12,918 nt of DNA from Candidatus Omnitrophota bacterium (GCA_020058965.1 JAGVCY010000119.1:1-12918); one strand, 5' to 3'; shown: positions 1 through 7,122, counted from the stretch's first letter. The notes: a model not told the origin generated them from the sequence alone. Numbers and translations: made by a program.

Positions 1-3000
1 AAGCGAATCCGAAGCTCTTAAGTGGGTCGGGCCGTAGAAGTTCACCGACACCGAACGAAGCGTGTTGGTTCCGGTGCGGAAGCTTCTTGTGTAGTCGGCC
101 TTCTCTTCTCCGCGAGAGCCAGCATAATGCGTGGATGAGATTTTTTTAGATGGCCCGGTGAAACTTATTCGGTAGCGGTCAACAATATCGAGATCGGGGG
201 CGCCGTCTTCGGCGTAGTTATAAATGCTGTAGTGCTGCTGTACACCATTTTTAAACTCGTCAACACGGATAACTTTTTCGTGACCGCTGAAGCCGGAGTA
301 GTTGGTCAGGTTTTTGAGTTTGAGAGATGGGCGCCCTCCGAGCTCTGAGGCGGTAAGAACCCCATCCTTAGGATCAAAAATTCCGTCGCCATCTGAGTCA
401 TCCGGATTGCCATCGTTATCTAAGTCTGGGTAAGCATCATAAGTTCCGATGAATGTATCCACGGAACTTTTTGCCGCGACTCCTGATGCTTCTGAAAACA
501 ACGATTTTTCTACCTGTGCAACAGAACGGAGGTTTTTACCCTGATAAGTGTAAACCGATGTGTAGCGGATATCGGCCTCCTTACCTTTCTTGTAGGTTTC
601 GGCGTAGAGGACTTTGTTGTCGGAATTGGTAGTGGTGTCGTAGAAGGAACGGGTTTCGATATAGTTCGGGGATGCTCCAGCACTAGTGTCGTAGCTTCCT
701 TTATATGTGGTTACAGTTTCAATTTTGGTGGAATCGCCCAAAGAGTAGACATAAACGCTGACGGACTTGGCGTAGGCGCTTGCGGCTGCGCCGACATCCG
801 AAAGACTGTCGATATTCTCTTTAGTAGTACCCGAGTTGAATTGAACTGAATAAGTGGTTTGAGACTTTCCATCCGCATCTTCAGTGTAATAAGTAATCGA
901 ACGAATCGACTCACCATTAGAAGGCTTATTATCAGCAGCGACAGCGCCCTGGTCCTTGTCTTTAAATTGAATGGTTCTCTCAAGCGTACCACCATCAGCG
1001 CCGTAATCATAAAAGATGGTCCAGTGGTTGTTGAGTCCCACATAGCTTAAATTCTCCGACACATCATAATGGAATTGCGTGTCGTAATTCAGGGCGCTGG
1101 GAGCCCCATCTTCCTTGTAGTAAGCATTCATCAGTTTTCCGCTAGTGAAAAGAAGGACATACTTGGTGACCCAAGTTGACCCGTCAAAATATTGAATGTC
1201 GATTTTACCGCTCGATACCGATCCCTGTATTTTTCCAGATGTTCCGCCGGCAACAATGCTCTGCCAAATATCCTTCGGGTCCTGGGGAAGATTAGCTCCG
1301 AGATCGCCCACCCCGTACTGAGCGGCTTGAGCGACGAAGTCGATCTTTTCTTCGCCGCGGGCGCCGTCGTAGTGGGAGTTGGAGATTTCGATGCCCGAGT
1401 AGCGCTCACGGGCGGCGTCTATCTCCATTCCCTCGGTGTCATAAAGGATGCTGTTGAAGAGGGTGCCGGCCTTGTAGACGAAGTCGGTGCGTTCGGCGAT
1501 GGAGTAGGTGCCGTCGCCGTTGGAGACATAATCGAATTGTTGGTTGGCGCGTTCCGAACCGCGGCCGCCTTTAAAAGTGGTTTCGGTGACAAGCTCACCG
1601 GTAAAGGTTCCGCCGGTGGGGGTTCCGTCATTGTCCAGCGTAAGGACACCGGTTAGTTTTTCTCTTGCCTCATCAAACGCGAGGCCGTCCGTATCAAATA
1701 TATAGGAAGCGACCAGGCGGCCGTCTTCGTACATGTAGTCGGTCCGCTCAGTGACAGCATAAGCCCCGGTCGTCTCATCCAGCTCCAGCTCAAACACCTG
1801 ACTCTGGCGCTCGCGATCCTTTTCGCCTTCAAAAACGGTCTCCGACTTCAGCGTGCCCGCAAAACCGCCGCCGGATAGAATGTTTCCGTCGTCGTCAAAC
1901 ACCACCGGCCCGGCAAGCTTTTCCCGTGATTCAGAAAAAGTTGCCCCGGAATCGCGAAGGTCTATCGTGTAATTCCGGATGAGCTTGCCGTCCTCGTCAT
2001 AAATATGGTCTGTCCGCTCGGTGACCTCATAAGCACCGGTCGTCTCGTCCAACTCATAATCAAACTTCTGACTGATTTTTTCCCTGTCTTTTTCGCCGGT
2101 ATAAGTTGTTTCCGAAGTCAACTTCCCGGTGAATTCCACCCCCTCCGGCTTGCCATCCGCATCAAACTTAAGCTCACCGGAGACCTTCTTCTTTGCGTCC
2201 GCAAAACCTGTTACATCCGCCGTATCAAACACCGCCACATCGATCAACCGTCCGTCAGCGCCGTAAATGTAATCGGTCCGCTCGGTGACTTGGTAAGTCC
2301 CGATCCCGGTCGCCTTGTCTCCATCAAATACATAATCAAACGACTGATCTGCTTTTTCATGCCCCGCATCGCCGGTGAAGGTCTGCTCACCCGCCAGGAT
2401 CCCGGTAAAATCCCCCGTGATCGTCCCATCCTCGTTAAACACCAAGTCCCCTGAAGATTTCTTCCGCGCATCGGCATTCGACAACCCTTCGGTGTCAAAT
2501 GACATCGTCCCCCGCCGCCCCCAGCGCTTACCGTCAACCGCATACTTCGCGGCATACTCTTCATAATCGTACTCATCCCGCGAAACAATAACTCCGTCCC
2601 GGTAATGCAGCGCCTGATCCAATCTCTCAGTGTCCTTAGCCCCCGTGTAATTCTCTTCCAAAACCAGGTCGTTCACATACGCCGCGTCCCCGGCAACCAT
2701 CGCGCTGTGCACAGCGGCCCACCCATCCTTGCCGTAGTACTCAGAAATATCGTACTTGCGCACCTCGATCAGCGCGCCGCCCCCGCCGTACTGGTAGGTC
2801 TCAAATGTTGCCGGCGTATTCTCATCGGGCTTCCCGGAATAATCGGTGTAAATCTCACTGACCTTTTCCTTCCCGCGCTCACCGGTGTATTTCGCCAGAC
2901 GGGTGACCCAATCTTCCTTCAGCTGACCCAAAAACTCAGGCAGCTCCGTATCAAACCCCTTACCCAAAATGTCATAACTCTTAACTTCCGTCATGACCTC

Positions 3001-3708
3001 ACCCGCGTAGGTGTAAAGGTCAACACTCGACGGCACCCCGTCCGAATTAAACCCGCCCACCGAATACAAGATCGTCTCATGACCCGATTTGCCCCGATAA
3101 TAACTCACGGACTGAACCCGCTTCGCCATCTCGTCCTTAATATCTTCCATGCCGACATCGGTGAAGCCCTGAAAATATTTGCGGCTATTTTCACCGCTGA
3201 CTTCCCGCCCCGCCGCGGTCCACCGCGCCGCGTCCATGCCGGCAATGTTGTAAGTCGTCACCTTCTTTAGAGCACGATCCATCCCGGAACCGGCGTATTC
3301 ATATACGATAAGTTGCTGGGGGTTACCATCGGAATCATAATCGGTGAGCTGAAACGAAGGGGCTTGTGAAGGGCTCTGCGGATTAGCCTCTTTCTTCGGA
3401 TCGTCGTCATGATTTTTCTTTTTACGGAGACGCCGCGTCATGGCGTCCTCGACTGAGGAACCGGAATCCAGATCCGAGTTTTTTTGGTCGATCATGTCTT
3501 CTTGTCTGCGCTGCTGCTCGAGGAGATACCGGGGTAGGAATTTTTTTTCTTCGGATTTTTGCCGCTGGAGTGCGGTCTTTAAAAAATCATCAGCCGCCCA
3601 CGCCACATCGTGTGTGATGAAAGAAACTATCACCACAATCGCCAAAATACGAAAGCTTGGCGACCACCGCGATCTGAATGCTTTTTTGTATCGATTTTCT
3701 TTTAGCAT
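1..3708 (-). CDS. Large secreted repeat protein, 3' end outside the window
   Basis: The frame is open from ATG at 3708 to the left edge: 1236 codons with no stop, so the true length is unknown. Residues 1-38 form a signal peptide, with a basic start (KENRYKKAFRSR), a hydrophobic core at about 21-31 and a likely cut after AWA38. Residues 40-115 are charged and low-complexity (coiled-coil-like, then KKKNHDDDPKK). From about 120 onward the protein is built of repeats. A motif Y/F-x-G-x4-E occurs at 204, 274, 354, 444, 536, 626, 712, 780, 1137 and 1195. Four full tandem units cover 402-753. An Asp-rich DxDxDG segment lies at 1095-1116. Segments such as YGADGRLIDV loosely resemble YD/RHS repeats, but no RHS core is visible. 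There is no good Shine-Dalgarno before the ATG. The product is probably exported; its function is unknown. A surface fibre or adhesin is only a guess. Confidence 0.88.
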   Translation of the reverse strand, partial: MLKENRYKKAFRSRWSPSFRILAIVVIVSFITHDVAWAADDFLKTALQRQKSEEKKFLPRYLLEQQRRQEDMIDQKNSDLDSGSSVEDAMTRRLRKKKNHDDDPKKEANPQSPSQAPSFQLTDYDSDGNPQQLIVYEYAGSGMDRALKKVTTYNIAGMDAARWTAAGREVSGENSRKYFQGFTDVGMEDIKDEMAKRVQSVSYYRGKSGHETILYSVGGFNSDGVPSSVDLYTYAGEVMTEVKSYDILGKGFDTELPEFLGQLKEDWVTRLAKYTGERGKEKVSEIYTDYSGKPDENTPATFETYQYGGGGALIEVRKYDISEYYGKDGWAAVHSAMVAGDAAYVNDLVLEENYTGAKDTERLDQALHYRDGVIVSRDEYDYEEYAAKYAVDGKRWGRRGTMSFDTEGLSNADARKKSSGDLVFNEDGTITGDFTGILAGEQTFTGDAGHEKADQSFDYVFDGDKATGIGTYQVTERTDYIYGADGRLIDVAVFDTADVTGFADAKKKVSGELKFDADGKPEGVEFTGKLTSETTYTGEKDREKISQKFDYELDETTGAYEVTERTDHIYDEDGKLIRNYTIDLRDSGATFSESREKLAGPVVFDDDGNILSGGGFAGTLKSETVFEGEKDRERQSQVFELELDETTGAYAVTERTDYMYEDGRLVASYIFDTDGLAFDEAREKLTGVLTLDNDGTPTGGTFTGELVTETTFKGGRGSERANQQFDYVSNGDGTYSIAERTDFVYKAGTLFNSILYDTEGMEIDAARERYSGIEISNSHYDGARGEEKIDFVAQAAQYGVGDLGANLPQDPKDIWQSIVAGGTSGKIQGSVSSGKIDIQYFDGSTWVTKYVLLFTSGKLMNAYYKEDGAPSALNYDTQFHYDVSENLSYVGLNNHWTIFYDYGADGGTLERTIQFKDKDQGAVAADNKPSNGESIRSITYYTEDADGKSQTTYSVQFNSGTTKENIDSLSDVGAAASAYAKSVSVYVYSLGDSTKIETVTTYKGSYDTSAGASPNYIETRSFYDTTTNSDNKVLYAETYKKGKEADIRYTSVYTYQGKNLRSVAQVEKSLFSEASGVAAKSSVDTFIGTYDAYPDLDNDGNPDDSDGDGIFDPKDGVLTASELGGRPSLKLKNLTNYSGFSGHEKVIRVDEFKNGVQQHYSIYNYAEDGAPDLDIVDRYRISFTGPSKKISSTHYAGSRGEEKADYTRSFRTGTNTLRSVSVNFYGPTHLRASDSL
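361..426 (-). other. Asp-rich calcium-binding-like segment in the secreted protein
   Basis: Residues 1095-1116 of the large protein contain DLDNDGNPDDSDGDG followed by IFDPKDG. This is the spaced D-x-D-x-D-G pattern typical of thrombospondin type-3 and EF-hand-like calcium loops in secreted bacterial proteins. It lies outside the main tandem array and is followed by another Y-x-G-x4-E unit at 1137. Calcium binding is inferred from the motif only. Confidence 0.6.
1450..2505 (-). repeat. Four tandem 85-90-residue repeats inside the secreted protein
   Basis: Four consecutive protein repeats start at residues 402, 492, 580 and 669, with lengths of 90, 88, 89 and 85. Each unit begins with an FDT or IDL-type strand. 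It continues with an A-R/K-x-K-x-x-G segment, an Asp-Gly turn, F-T/A-G-x-L, then the Y/F-x-G-x4-E motif, Q-x-F-[DE]-x, and closes with ERTD-x-[IMV]-Y and a Gly-x-Leu turn. The ERTD box is present in all four (TERTDYIY, TERTDHIY, TERTDYMY, AERTDFVY). A shortened fifth unit follows at residues 754-788 and lacks the middle part. Related but looser units precede the array. The DNA copies are also visibly similar around the ERTD box, for example near 2010-2065 and 1740-1796, which suggests expansion by duplication. Confidence 0.85.
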
Positions 3709-3728
3709 TTCCGTTTCTTAATTTGCAT
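3702..3728 (-). other. Possible 8-codon upstream reading frame overlapping the start of the large gene
   Basis: An ATG at 3728 opens a short frame encoding MQIKKRKC, with its TAA stop at 3704-3702. The start codon of the large secreted protein (3708-3706) lies inside it in another frame (AAATGCTAA). The main gene has no clear Shine-Dalgarno, so reinitiation or coupling from this leader is possible. Frames this short are common by chance in AT-rich leaders, so this is weak. Confidence 0.2.
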
Positions 3729-3815
3729 TTTATAGCATTTTAAATGAATTTATTATTTGCGATATTGCACTGAAATTTAATACCGTTTTTTAATAATGCT
3801 CAAATCCATATGCTT

Positions 3816-3844
3816 AGTATATGCCATGGAACCTGACTATTCAA
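3816..3844 (-). promoter_or_regulatory. Sigma70-type promoter for the large secreted protein
   Basis: On the minus strand, TTGAAT (3844-3839) and TATACT (3821-3816) are separated by exactly 17 bases. The predicted start near 3809 would give a leader of about 100 nt before the ATG at 3708. It sits in the AT-rich 182-bp gap between the hydrolase and the large gene, the obvious place for a separate transcription unit. A weaker alternative is TTGAGC, a 17-base spacer, then TTAAAT further downstream in the same gap. Confidence 0.5.
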
Positions 3845-3890
3845 GATGCCAAGAAATTTTCTTTATATTGATATTTCTAACTATTCAGTC
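3833..3890 (-). repeat. Pair of short direct repeats upstream of the large gene
   Basis: The minus strand carries TGAATAGTTAG just after the hydrolase stop (3887-3877) and TGAATAGTCAG at 3843-3833, differing at one base. The second copy overlaps the proposed -35 box. Such a pair could be a regulator site, but two 11-mers in AT-rich DNA can also be chance. Confidence 0.3.
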
Positions 3891-4520
3891 CTACGATTGA
3901 CTCCCCTTTTCCATCCGTCCGGCGATGAGCTGACCCATTTTTTTATACCCCTCAACATCGGGATGAAGTCCATCCGGTGTGGACACCAGCTGTCCCTGAT
4001 GAGCAGGATCCTCCAAAAGTCTAAAAGTATCGCACAAGATCAGTTTCTCTCGGCGAGCGTTGTTTCGAATCCAGTGATTTAATTTTTGAAGCTCAAGATA
4101 GGTCGCTGGCGCCATGCCTGCATACGGGAGGACCGTGCAAGCGACGACATTGATCTTCGCGCTATGGGCAACTTTGTAAATTTTTTTAAGATTTTTAATG
4201 ATGCTTTTGGCGTCATATCCTTGAAATAGGTCGTTGACACCCGCCAGCACGATCACATCATGCGGATGCATTTGAACGACATCCGTATCAAATCGGGCCA
4301 GAATCTGGTCGGACCTCTGTCCGTTCACCCCCATGTTCACGACCGTCCAAGTCGGCTGCATCCGCATCATCCAATAGGCGTACTGGCTTTTGCGATCGCC
4401 TCGCCCGCTCGGAGGCGCTTCACGGGGTGACGCAAAACCCGGCGTTCCCGCCGTGGTGGAATCGCCGAGGGCGACGATCACGCGGCCGCGTTCAGCCGAA
4501 ATTACCGAAGAACTTGTCAT
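3891..4520 (-). CDS. SGNH/GDSL-family hydrolase (esterase/lipase-like)
   Basis: From the ATG at 4520 the protein has 209 residues. All four SGNH blocks are readable: the nucleophile Ser21 in ALGDSTTAG, the oxyanion Gly64 in NMGVNGQRSD, Asn96 in LAGVNDLF, and the Asp183/His186 pair in DGLHPDVEGY. The family cleaves esters on lipids, carbohydrates or other acyl groups; the substrate cannot be told here. The ATG start gives no full signal peptide, but the frame is open further upstream and encodes a hydrophobic stretch (VAPLLVFFIM) just before MTSSSVISA. That would make a normal-looking signal peptide if translation began at a GTG (4598) inside the tRNA. No Shine-Dalgarno precedes the ATG; the preceding bases are instead pyrimidine-rich. 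The next gene downstream is the large secreted protein. Confidence 0.85.
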   Translation of the reverse strand: MTSSSVISAERGRVIVALGDSTTAGTPGFASPREAPPSGRGDRKSQYAYWMMRMQPTWTVVNMGVNGQRSDQILARFDTDVVQMHPHDVIVLAGVNDLFQGYDAKSIIKNLKKIYKVAHSAKINVVACTVLPYAGMAPATYLELQKLNHWIRNNARREKLILCDTFRLLEDPAHQGQLVSTPDGLHPDVEGYKKMGQLIAGRMEKGSQS

Positions 4521-4538
4521 GATGAAAAATACGAGGAG

Positions 4539-4612
4539 TGGAGCGACCTGCGAGAATCGAACTCGCGTCTCGAGCTTGGGAAGCTCGGGTATTGCCACTA
4601 TACGAAGGTCGC
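4539..4612 (-). tRNA. tRNA-Gly, anticodon CCC, CCA encoded
   Basis: The 74-nt sequence folds as a full cloverleaf. The acceptor stem is GCGACCT/AGGTCGC, the D stem GTAT/ATAC with a 7-nt loop, and the anticodon stem CGAGC/GCTCG with loop TTCCCAA, so the anticodon is CCC. A 4-nt variable region is followed by the T arm GCGAG-TTCGATT-CTCGC. The discriminator base is T and the terminal CCA is in the DNA. It decodes GGG. It lies 26 bases after the PfkB-family gene, and its 3' end is 18 bases before the ATG of the hydrolase. Confidence 0.95.
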
Positions 4613-4629
4613 GAAAAAAGTTCACCGCA

Positions 4630-4635
4630 ATTATA
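4630..4635 (-). promoter_or_regulatory. -10 box (TATAAT) upstream of tRNA-Gly
   Basis: A perfect TATAAT lies 17 bases before the 5' end of the tRNA, just after the stop of the PfkB-family gene. A start near 4623 would give an 11-nt leader. No good -35 hexamer is found at the usual distance; the equivalent position reads GGAAGA. Confidence 0.45.
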
Positions 4636-4638
4636 CGC

Positions 4639-5568
4639 TTAAATTGACAGCATCTTCCGGTAGTCGCGCAGGCGTTTTTGGATCTCGCTCGGGCGTAGTG
4701 AGGCCAAACGGTTGACGCTGAAGCTTTGGACATTAAACGAAGCGACCACGGATCCGTGGAGCACCGCTTCGCGCACATCCTTCGGCTTGGGCTTGTCGCA
4801 GCGCGCGAGATACCCCAGGAATCCGCCGGCAAAAGAATCCCCCGCGCCGGTCGGATCACGCACATCATCCAGCAAATACGCCGGAACGGCGAAATGTCCA
4901 TTGTTGGTGAAACATGCGGCGCCGTATTCGCCTCGCTTCACGATCACGATCTTGGGACCGAGCTTCATGAGTTTGCGAACCGCCTTCAGCAGATGCGATT
5001 CGCCCGACCATTGACGGATCTCACCGTCATTCATCAGAACAATATCCACATTTCGCAAAACCCGATCGAGCGAAGCGGGCGCGCTTTCGATCCAAAAGTT
5101 CATGGTGTCGCAAGCGGTCCATTTGGGCTTGCGGGATTGCTGAAGCACGCTCCACTGCAGGTCCGGATGGATGTTGGCCAAAAAAAGGTGGGGGGCGTGA
5201 AGATGCTGTTTCATCAGAACGGGTTTAAATTTTTCAAAAACATTCAGCTCTGTCTTCAGCGTGATGGCGCGGTTCAAGTCCTTCTCGTAATAACCCTTCC
5301 AATGAAAAGTTTTACCCTGTTCCACCAGAAGTCCGTCGATCTGGATCCCCAATTTTTTTAGCAATTGTATGTGCTGTTGAGGAAAGTCATGTCCCACGAC
5401 ACCGACCAGATGCACCGGACAAAAAAAACGCGCCGCGCATGAAAAATAAACGCCGGATCCGCCCAGAGACCGCTCCACTTCCCCAAAAGGCGTTTTAACG
5501 GAATCCAGCGCCACGGACCCCACCACCACCAGATCCCGCGAGGATTGGCTTAAATGCTTCTTTTTCAT
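4639..5568 (-). CDS. PfkB/ribokinase-family carbohydrate kinase, group-C type
   Basis: The 309-residue protein has the ribokinase fold marks. The N-terminal strand VVVGSVALDS is followed by the substrate-side Gly-Gly of SLGGSGVYFS (about 36-37), then DTMNFW in the middle and the C-terminal signature DPTGAGDSFAGG with catalytic base Asp244. The N-terminus (VALDSVKTPFGEVE) and the TMNFW segment match what I recall of ribokinase subgroup C, whose substrate is not established. It transfers phosphate from ATP to a sugar or sugar-like alcohol. The start codon overlaps the thiE stop (ATGA), with AGGAG upstream, so the two are translationally coupled. Its place after gmhA and rfaE2 raises a role as the heptose-7-phosphate kinase, but it does not look like the HldE N-terminal domain. 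Confidence 0.85.
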   Translation of the reverse strand: MKKKHLSQSSRDLVVVGSVALDSVKTPFGEVERSLGGSGVYFSCAARFFCPVHLVGVVGHDFPQQHIQLLKKLGIQIDGLLVEQGKTFHWKGYYEKDLNRAITLKTELNVFEKFKPVLMKQHLHAPHLFLANIHPDLQWSVLQQSRKPKWTACDTMNFWIESAPASLDRVLRNVDIVLMNDGEIRQWSGESHLLKAVRKLMKLGPKIVIVKRGEYGAACFTNNGHFAVPAYLLDDVRDPTGAGDSFAGGFLGYLARCDKPKPKDVREAVLHGSVVASFNVQSFSVNRLASLRPSEIQKRLRDYRKMLSI

Positions 5569-6224
5569 ATGCGGCTCTCCTGTTGTGTGAGCAGTTTTTT
5601 AAAAGCTTCCGCCGCCGCGCGGACATTGTCCGCGTCCTGCACGGCACGCACCACCGCGATACGGTCCGCGCCCATGCGCAGCACTTCGCGTGCGGTCTGG
5701 AGACTGATCCCTCCGATGGCAAAAAATGGCTTGCTGATTTTTCCGTCAATTTCTCGGATCTGCTCAGGTCCGATCGCGCGGTAATCGGGCTTGGTCGGCG
5801 TCGAGAACATGGGCCCGAAGCCCAGATAATCAACGGCTTCCCCGCTGGCTGTGATCGCCTGTGCGGGTGAATGCGTGGACTTTCCGATCAACAACCCAAA
5901 GCCCGCGCGGCGCCGAACTTCCGTCACCGCAAGATCATCCTGCCCAATATGAACCCCGTCCGCGCCCGAGTCGATCGCGGCCGTCACATCGTCGTTGACG
6001 ATAAAAAGCGCGCCCAAATCCTGAACAATTTTTCCGACGGACCTAGCCCGCCGCGTTAAATCGCCCGTCGACGCGCCTTTCATGCGCAATTGAATAATAT
6101 CCGCGCCGCCCAGAACCGCTTCGCGCGCGACCGCTTCGGCCGGACGCCCGCCCGCGCTTTCGGAACCCAGAACCACATACAACCGCGCGTTAGAGAGCTT
6201 TTCGTTTTTCGTAATCATAAACAT
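5565..6224 (-). CDS. thiE: Thiamine-phosphate synthase
   Basis: ThiE joins HMP diphosphate and thiazole phosphate to make thiamine phosphate in the cytoplasm. The 219-residue protein shows the full TIM-barrel signature: IQLRMK near 44-49, FIVNDD around 74-79, GVHIGQDD at 90-97, GKSTH at 114-118, YLGFGPMFSTPTK at 133-145, then AIGGI and the phosphate loop GADRIAVVRAV. The usual REK of strand 2 is RMK here. I chose the ATG at 6224; a second ATG at 6218 and a TTG at 6227 are alternatives. Any of these starts lies inside the end of the thiD2-like gene, with about 29-38 nt of overlap and no Shine-Dalgarno visible. This argues for coupled translation. Confidence 0.93.
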   Translation of the reverse strand: MFMITKNEKLSNARLYVVLGSESAGGRPAEAVAREAVLGGADIIQLRMKGASTGDLTRRARSVGKIVQDLGALFIVNDDVTAAIDSGADGVHIGQDDLAVTEVRRRAGFGLLIGKSTHSPAQAITASGEAVDYLGFGPMFSTPTKPDYRAIGPEQIREIDGKISKPFFAIGGISLQTAREVLRMGADRIAVVRAVQDADNVRAAAEAFKKLLTQQESRI

Positions 6225-6657
6225 CAAAACGCAATTTTTTGATCCGGTCGCTTAAGCGGCCATCGACGAGCTTGAGCACTTCTTCAAGGACCCGAAGCGA
6301 TTCCTTGGCGCGCTGAAGATTGGCAAAGTAAATGTCGTCCATGTGGTCGCGCCGTTTTTCAAGCGCATGCGGCGCCTTGCCCTGATCGGCGGAAACATCG
6401 CGGCCGCCAAGCAATGCTTTTTGAGGCAGCTGCTTCAAAACAGCCGTGACCGCATGCCTCATCCCTCTTAGCTCGGCGGAACGCGCAGCGGAGCGGCCCG
6501 CCGCCGGGTCCGCGAACCGCTCAATATCCTCGCAAACCCGCAGGGCCTCGCGCGCGCGGTTAAAATTAGCGTCCAACAGAGTCCAACAGGCCCGACCGGT
6601 TTTTTTTGCGATCACCGGATCACCGACGCTTTGCCCCGGAACGAATTTTTTCAACAA
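6190..6657 (-). CDS. thiD2: ThiD2-like thiamine biosynthesis protein (stand-alone)
   Basis: Up to 155 residues. Two copies of one helix motif are visible: ANFNRAREALRVCED at 30-44 and ANLQRAKESLRVLEE at 112-126, consistent with an internal duplication. The pattern matches the ThiD2 domain that I know as the N-terminal half of ThiE fusion proteins, for example in cyanobacteria; it is proposed to act as an HMP-phosphate kinase, the step before ThiE. Here it is a separate gene whose end overlaps thiE. The start is uncertain. TTG at 6657 overlaps the rfaE2 end by 38 nt, while GTG at 6615 lies 4 bases after the rfaE2 stop and gives 141 residues. Neither has a strong Shine-Dalgarno, and both keep the conserved part. 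The family call rests on recalled motifs. Confidence 0.75.
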   Translation of the reverse strand: MLKKFVPGQSVGDPVIAKKTGRACWTLLDANFNRAREALRVCEDIERFADPAAGRSAARSAELRGMRHAVTAVLKQLPQKALLGGRDVSADQGKAPHALEKRRDHMDDIYFANLQRAKESLRVLEEVLKLVDGRLSDRIKKLRFDVYDYEKRKAL

Positions 6658-7108
6658 TATTTGTGGTTGAACGCCCTTTAATAAAAAGTCCCGAGATCAC
6701 ACGCCCGCCGCGCGCCTCGACCACATCCCCGCCGACAATCGCCCCCTTGGACCAATCCCCTCCTTTAATCAGCACATCCGGCTGAACCGCCTGGATCAAT
6801 CGGTAGGGCGTGTCCTCGACAAAAGAAATAGCGCAGTCAACCGGCTTCAGACTCTCGAGCAGCAGCATCCGCTCCGCCAGCGGTAAAATTGGACGGCCCG
6901 CGCCCTTCAGCCGGCGAACCGACGCGTCGGAATTAACGCCGACCACGAGGAAGTCCCCGTAGGTTTTGGCCTGCTTTAAAAAACGGGCATGCCCGGCATG
7001 GATGAGGTCATAACAGCCATTGGTAAAAATAATCCGCTGACCGGATTTGCGGGCGGCTTGAATTTTTTTAAGAGAAACGCGGGATGCGGCGGTTGAGGTC
7101 GTTCCCAT
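6620..7108 (-). CDS. rfaE2: D-glycero-beta-D-manno-heptose 1-phosphate adenylyltransferase (HldE C-terminal type)
   Basis: This is a nucleotidyltransferase that makes ADP-heptose from heptose 1-phosphate and ATP, for the lipopolysaccharide inner core or similar glycans. The 162-residue protein has the HxGH motif at His37-His40 in TNGCYDLIHAGHARFL, VGVNSDASVRRLKG, LIKGGDW, and the C-terminal STTN at 147-150, all typical of the HldE C-terminal domain. The kinase domain present in fused HldE is absent. The frame is open further upstream (to 7189, inside gmhA). I chose the ATG at 7108 because it follows the gmhA stop by 14 bases, has AGAG upstream and gives a normal N-terminus. Confidence 0.93.
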   Translation of the reverse strand: MGTTSTAASRVSLKKIQAARKSGQRIIFTNGCYDLIHAGHARFLKQAKTYGDFLVVGVNSDASVRRLKGAGRPILPLAERMLLLESLKPVDCAISFVEDTPYRLIQAVQPDVLIKGGDWSKGAIVGGDVVEARGGRVISGLFIKGRSTTNIVEKIRSGAKRR

Positions 7109-7122
7109 AAGCTCTTTTTGGG

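Noticed and set aside
2605..3270. 221-codon open frame on the plus strand
   Set aside because: It lies opposite the continuous secreted-protein frame and has no recognisable motif. Strand-symmetric codon use explains it.
1..3708. RHS/polymorphic toxin
   Set aside because: Some segments look like YD repeats, but the visible part lacks an RHS core and the C-terminal toxin region would lie outside the window. The regular ERTD-type units are a different pattern.
4521..4542. Anti-Shine-Dalgarno-like stretch (CCACTCCTC) right after the tRNA
   Set aside because: It could in principle mask a ribosome site, but the first four bases include the tRNA CCA end and no partner GGAGG is close by. Probably chance.
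4539..4612. tRNA-Gly as an integration site of a mobile element
   Set aside because: I saw no second copy of the tRNA 3' end, no integrase and no transposase in the window. The large gene downstream could still be accessory, but nothing here shows it.
4521..4901. Extending the hydrolase upstream to 4901
   Set aside because: The added frame runs through the tRNA and the end of the PfkB-family gene, and its residues resemble no protein. Only the part from GTG 4598 was kept as a point for discussion.
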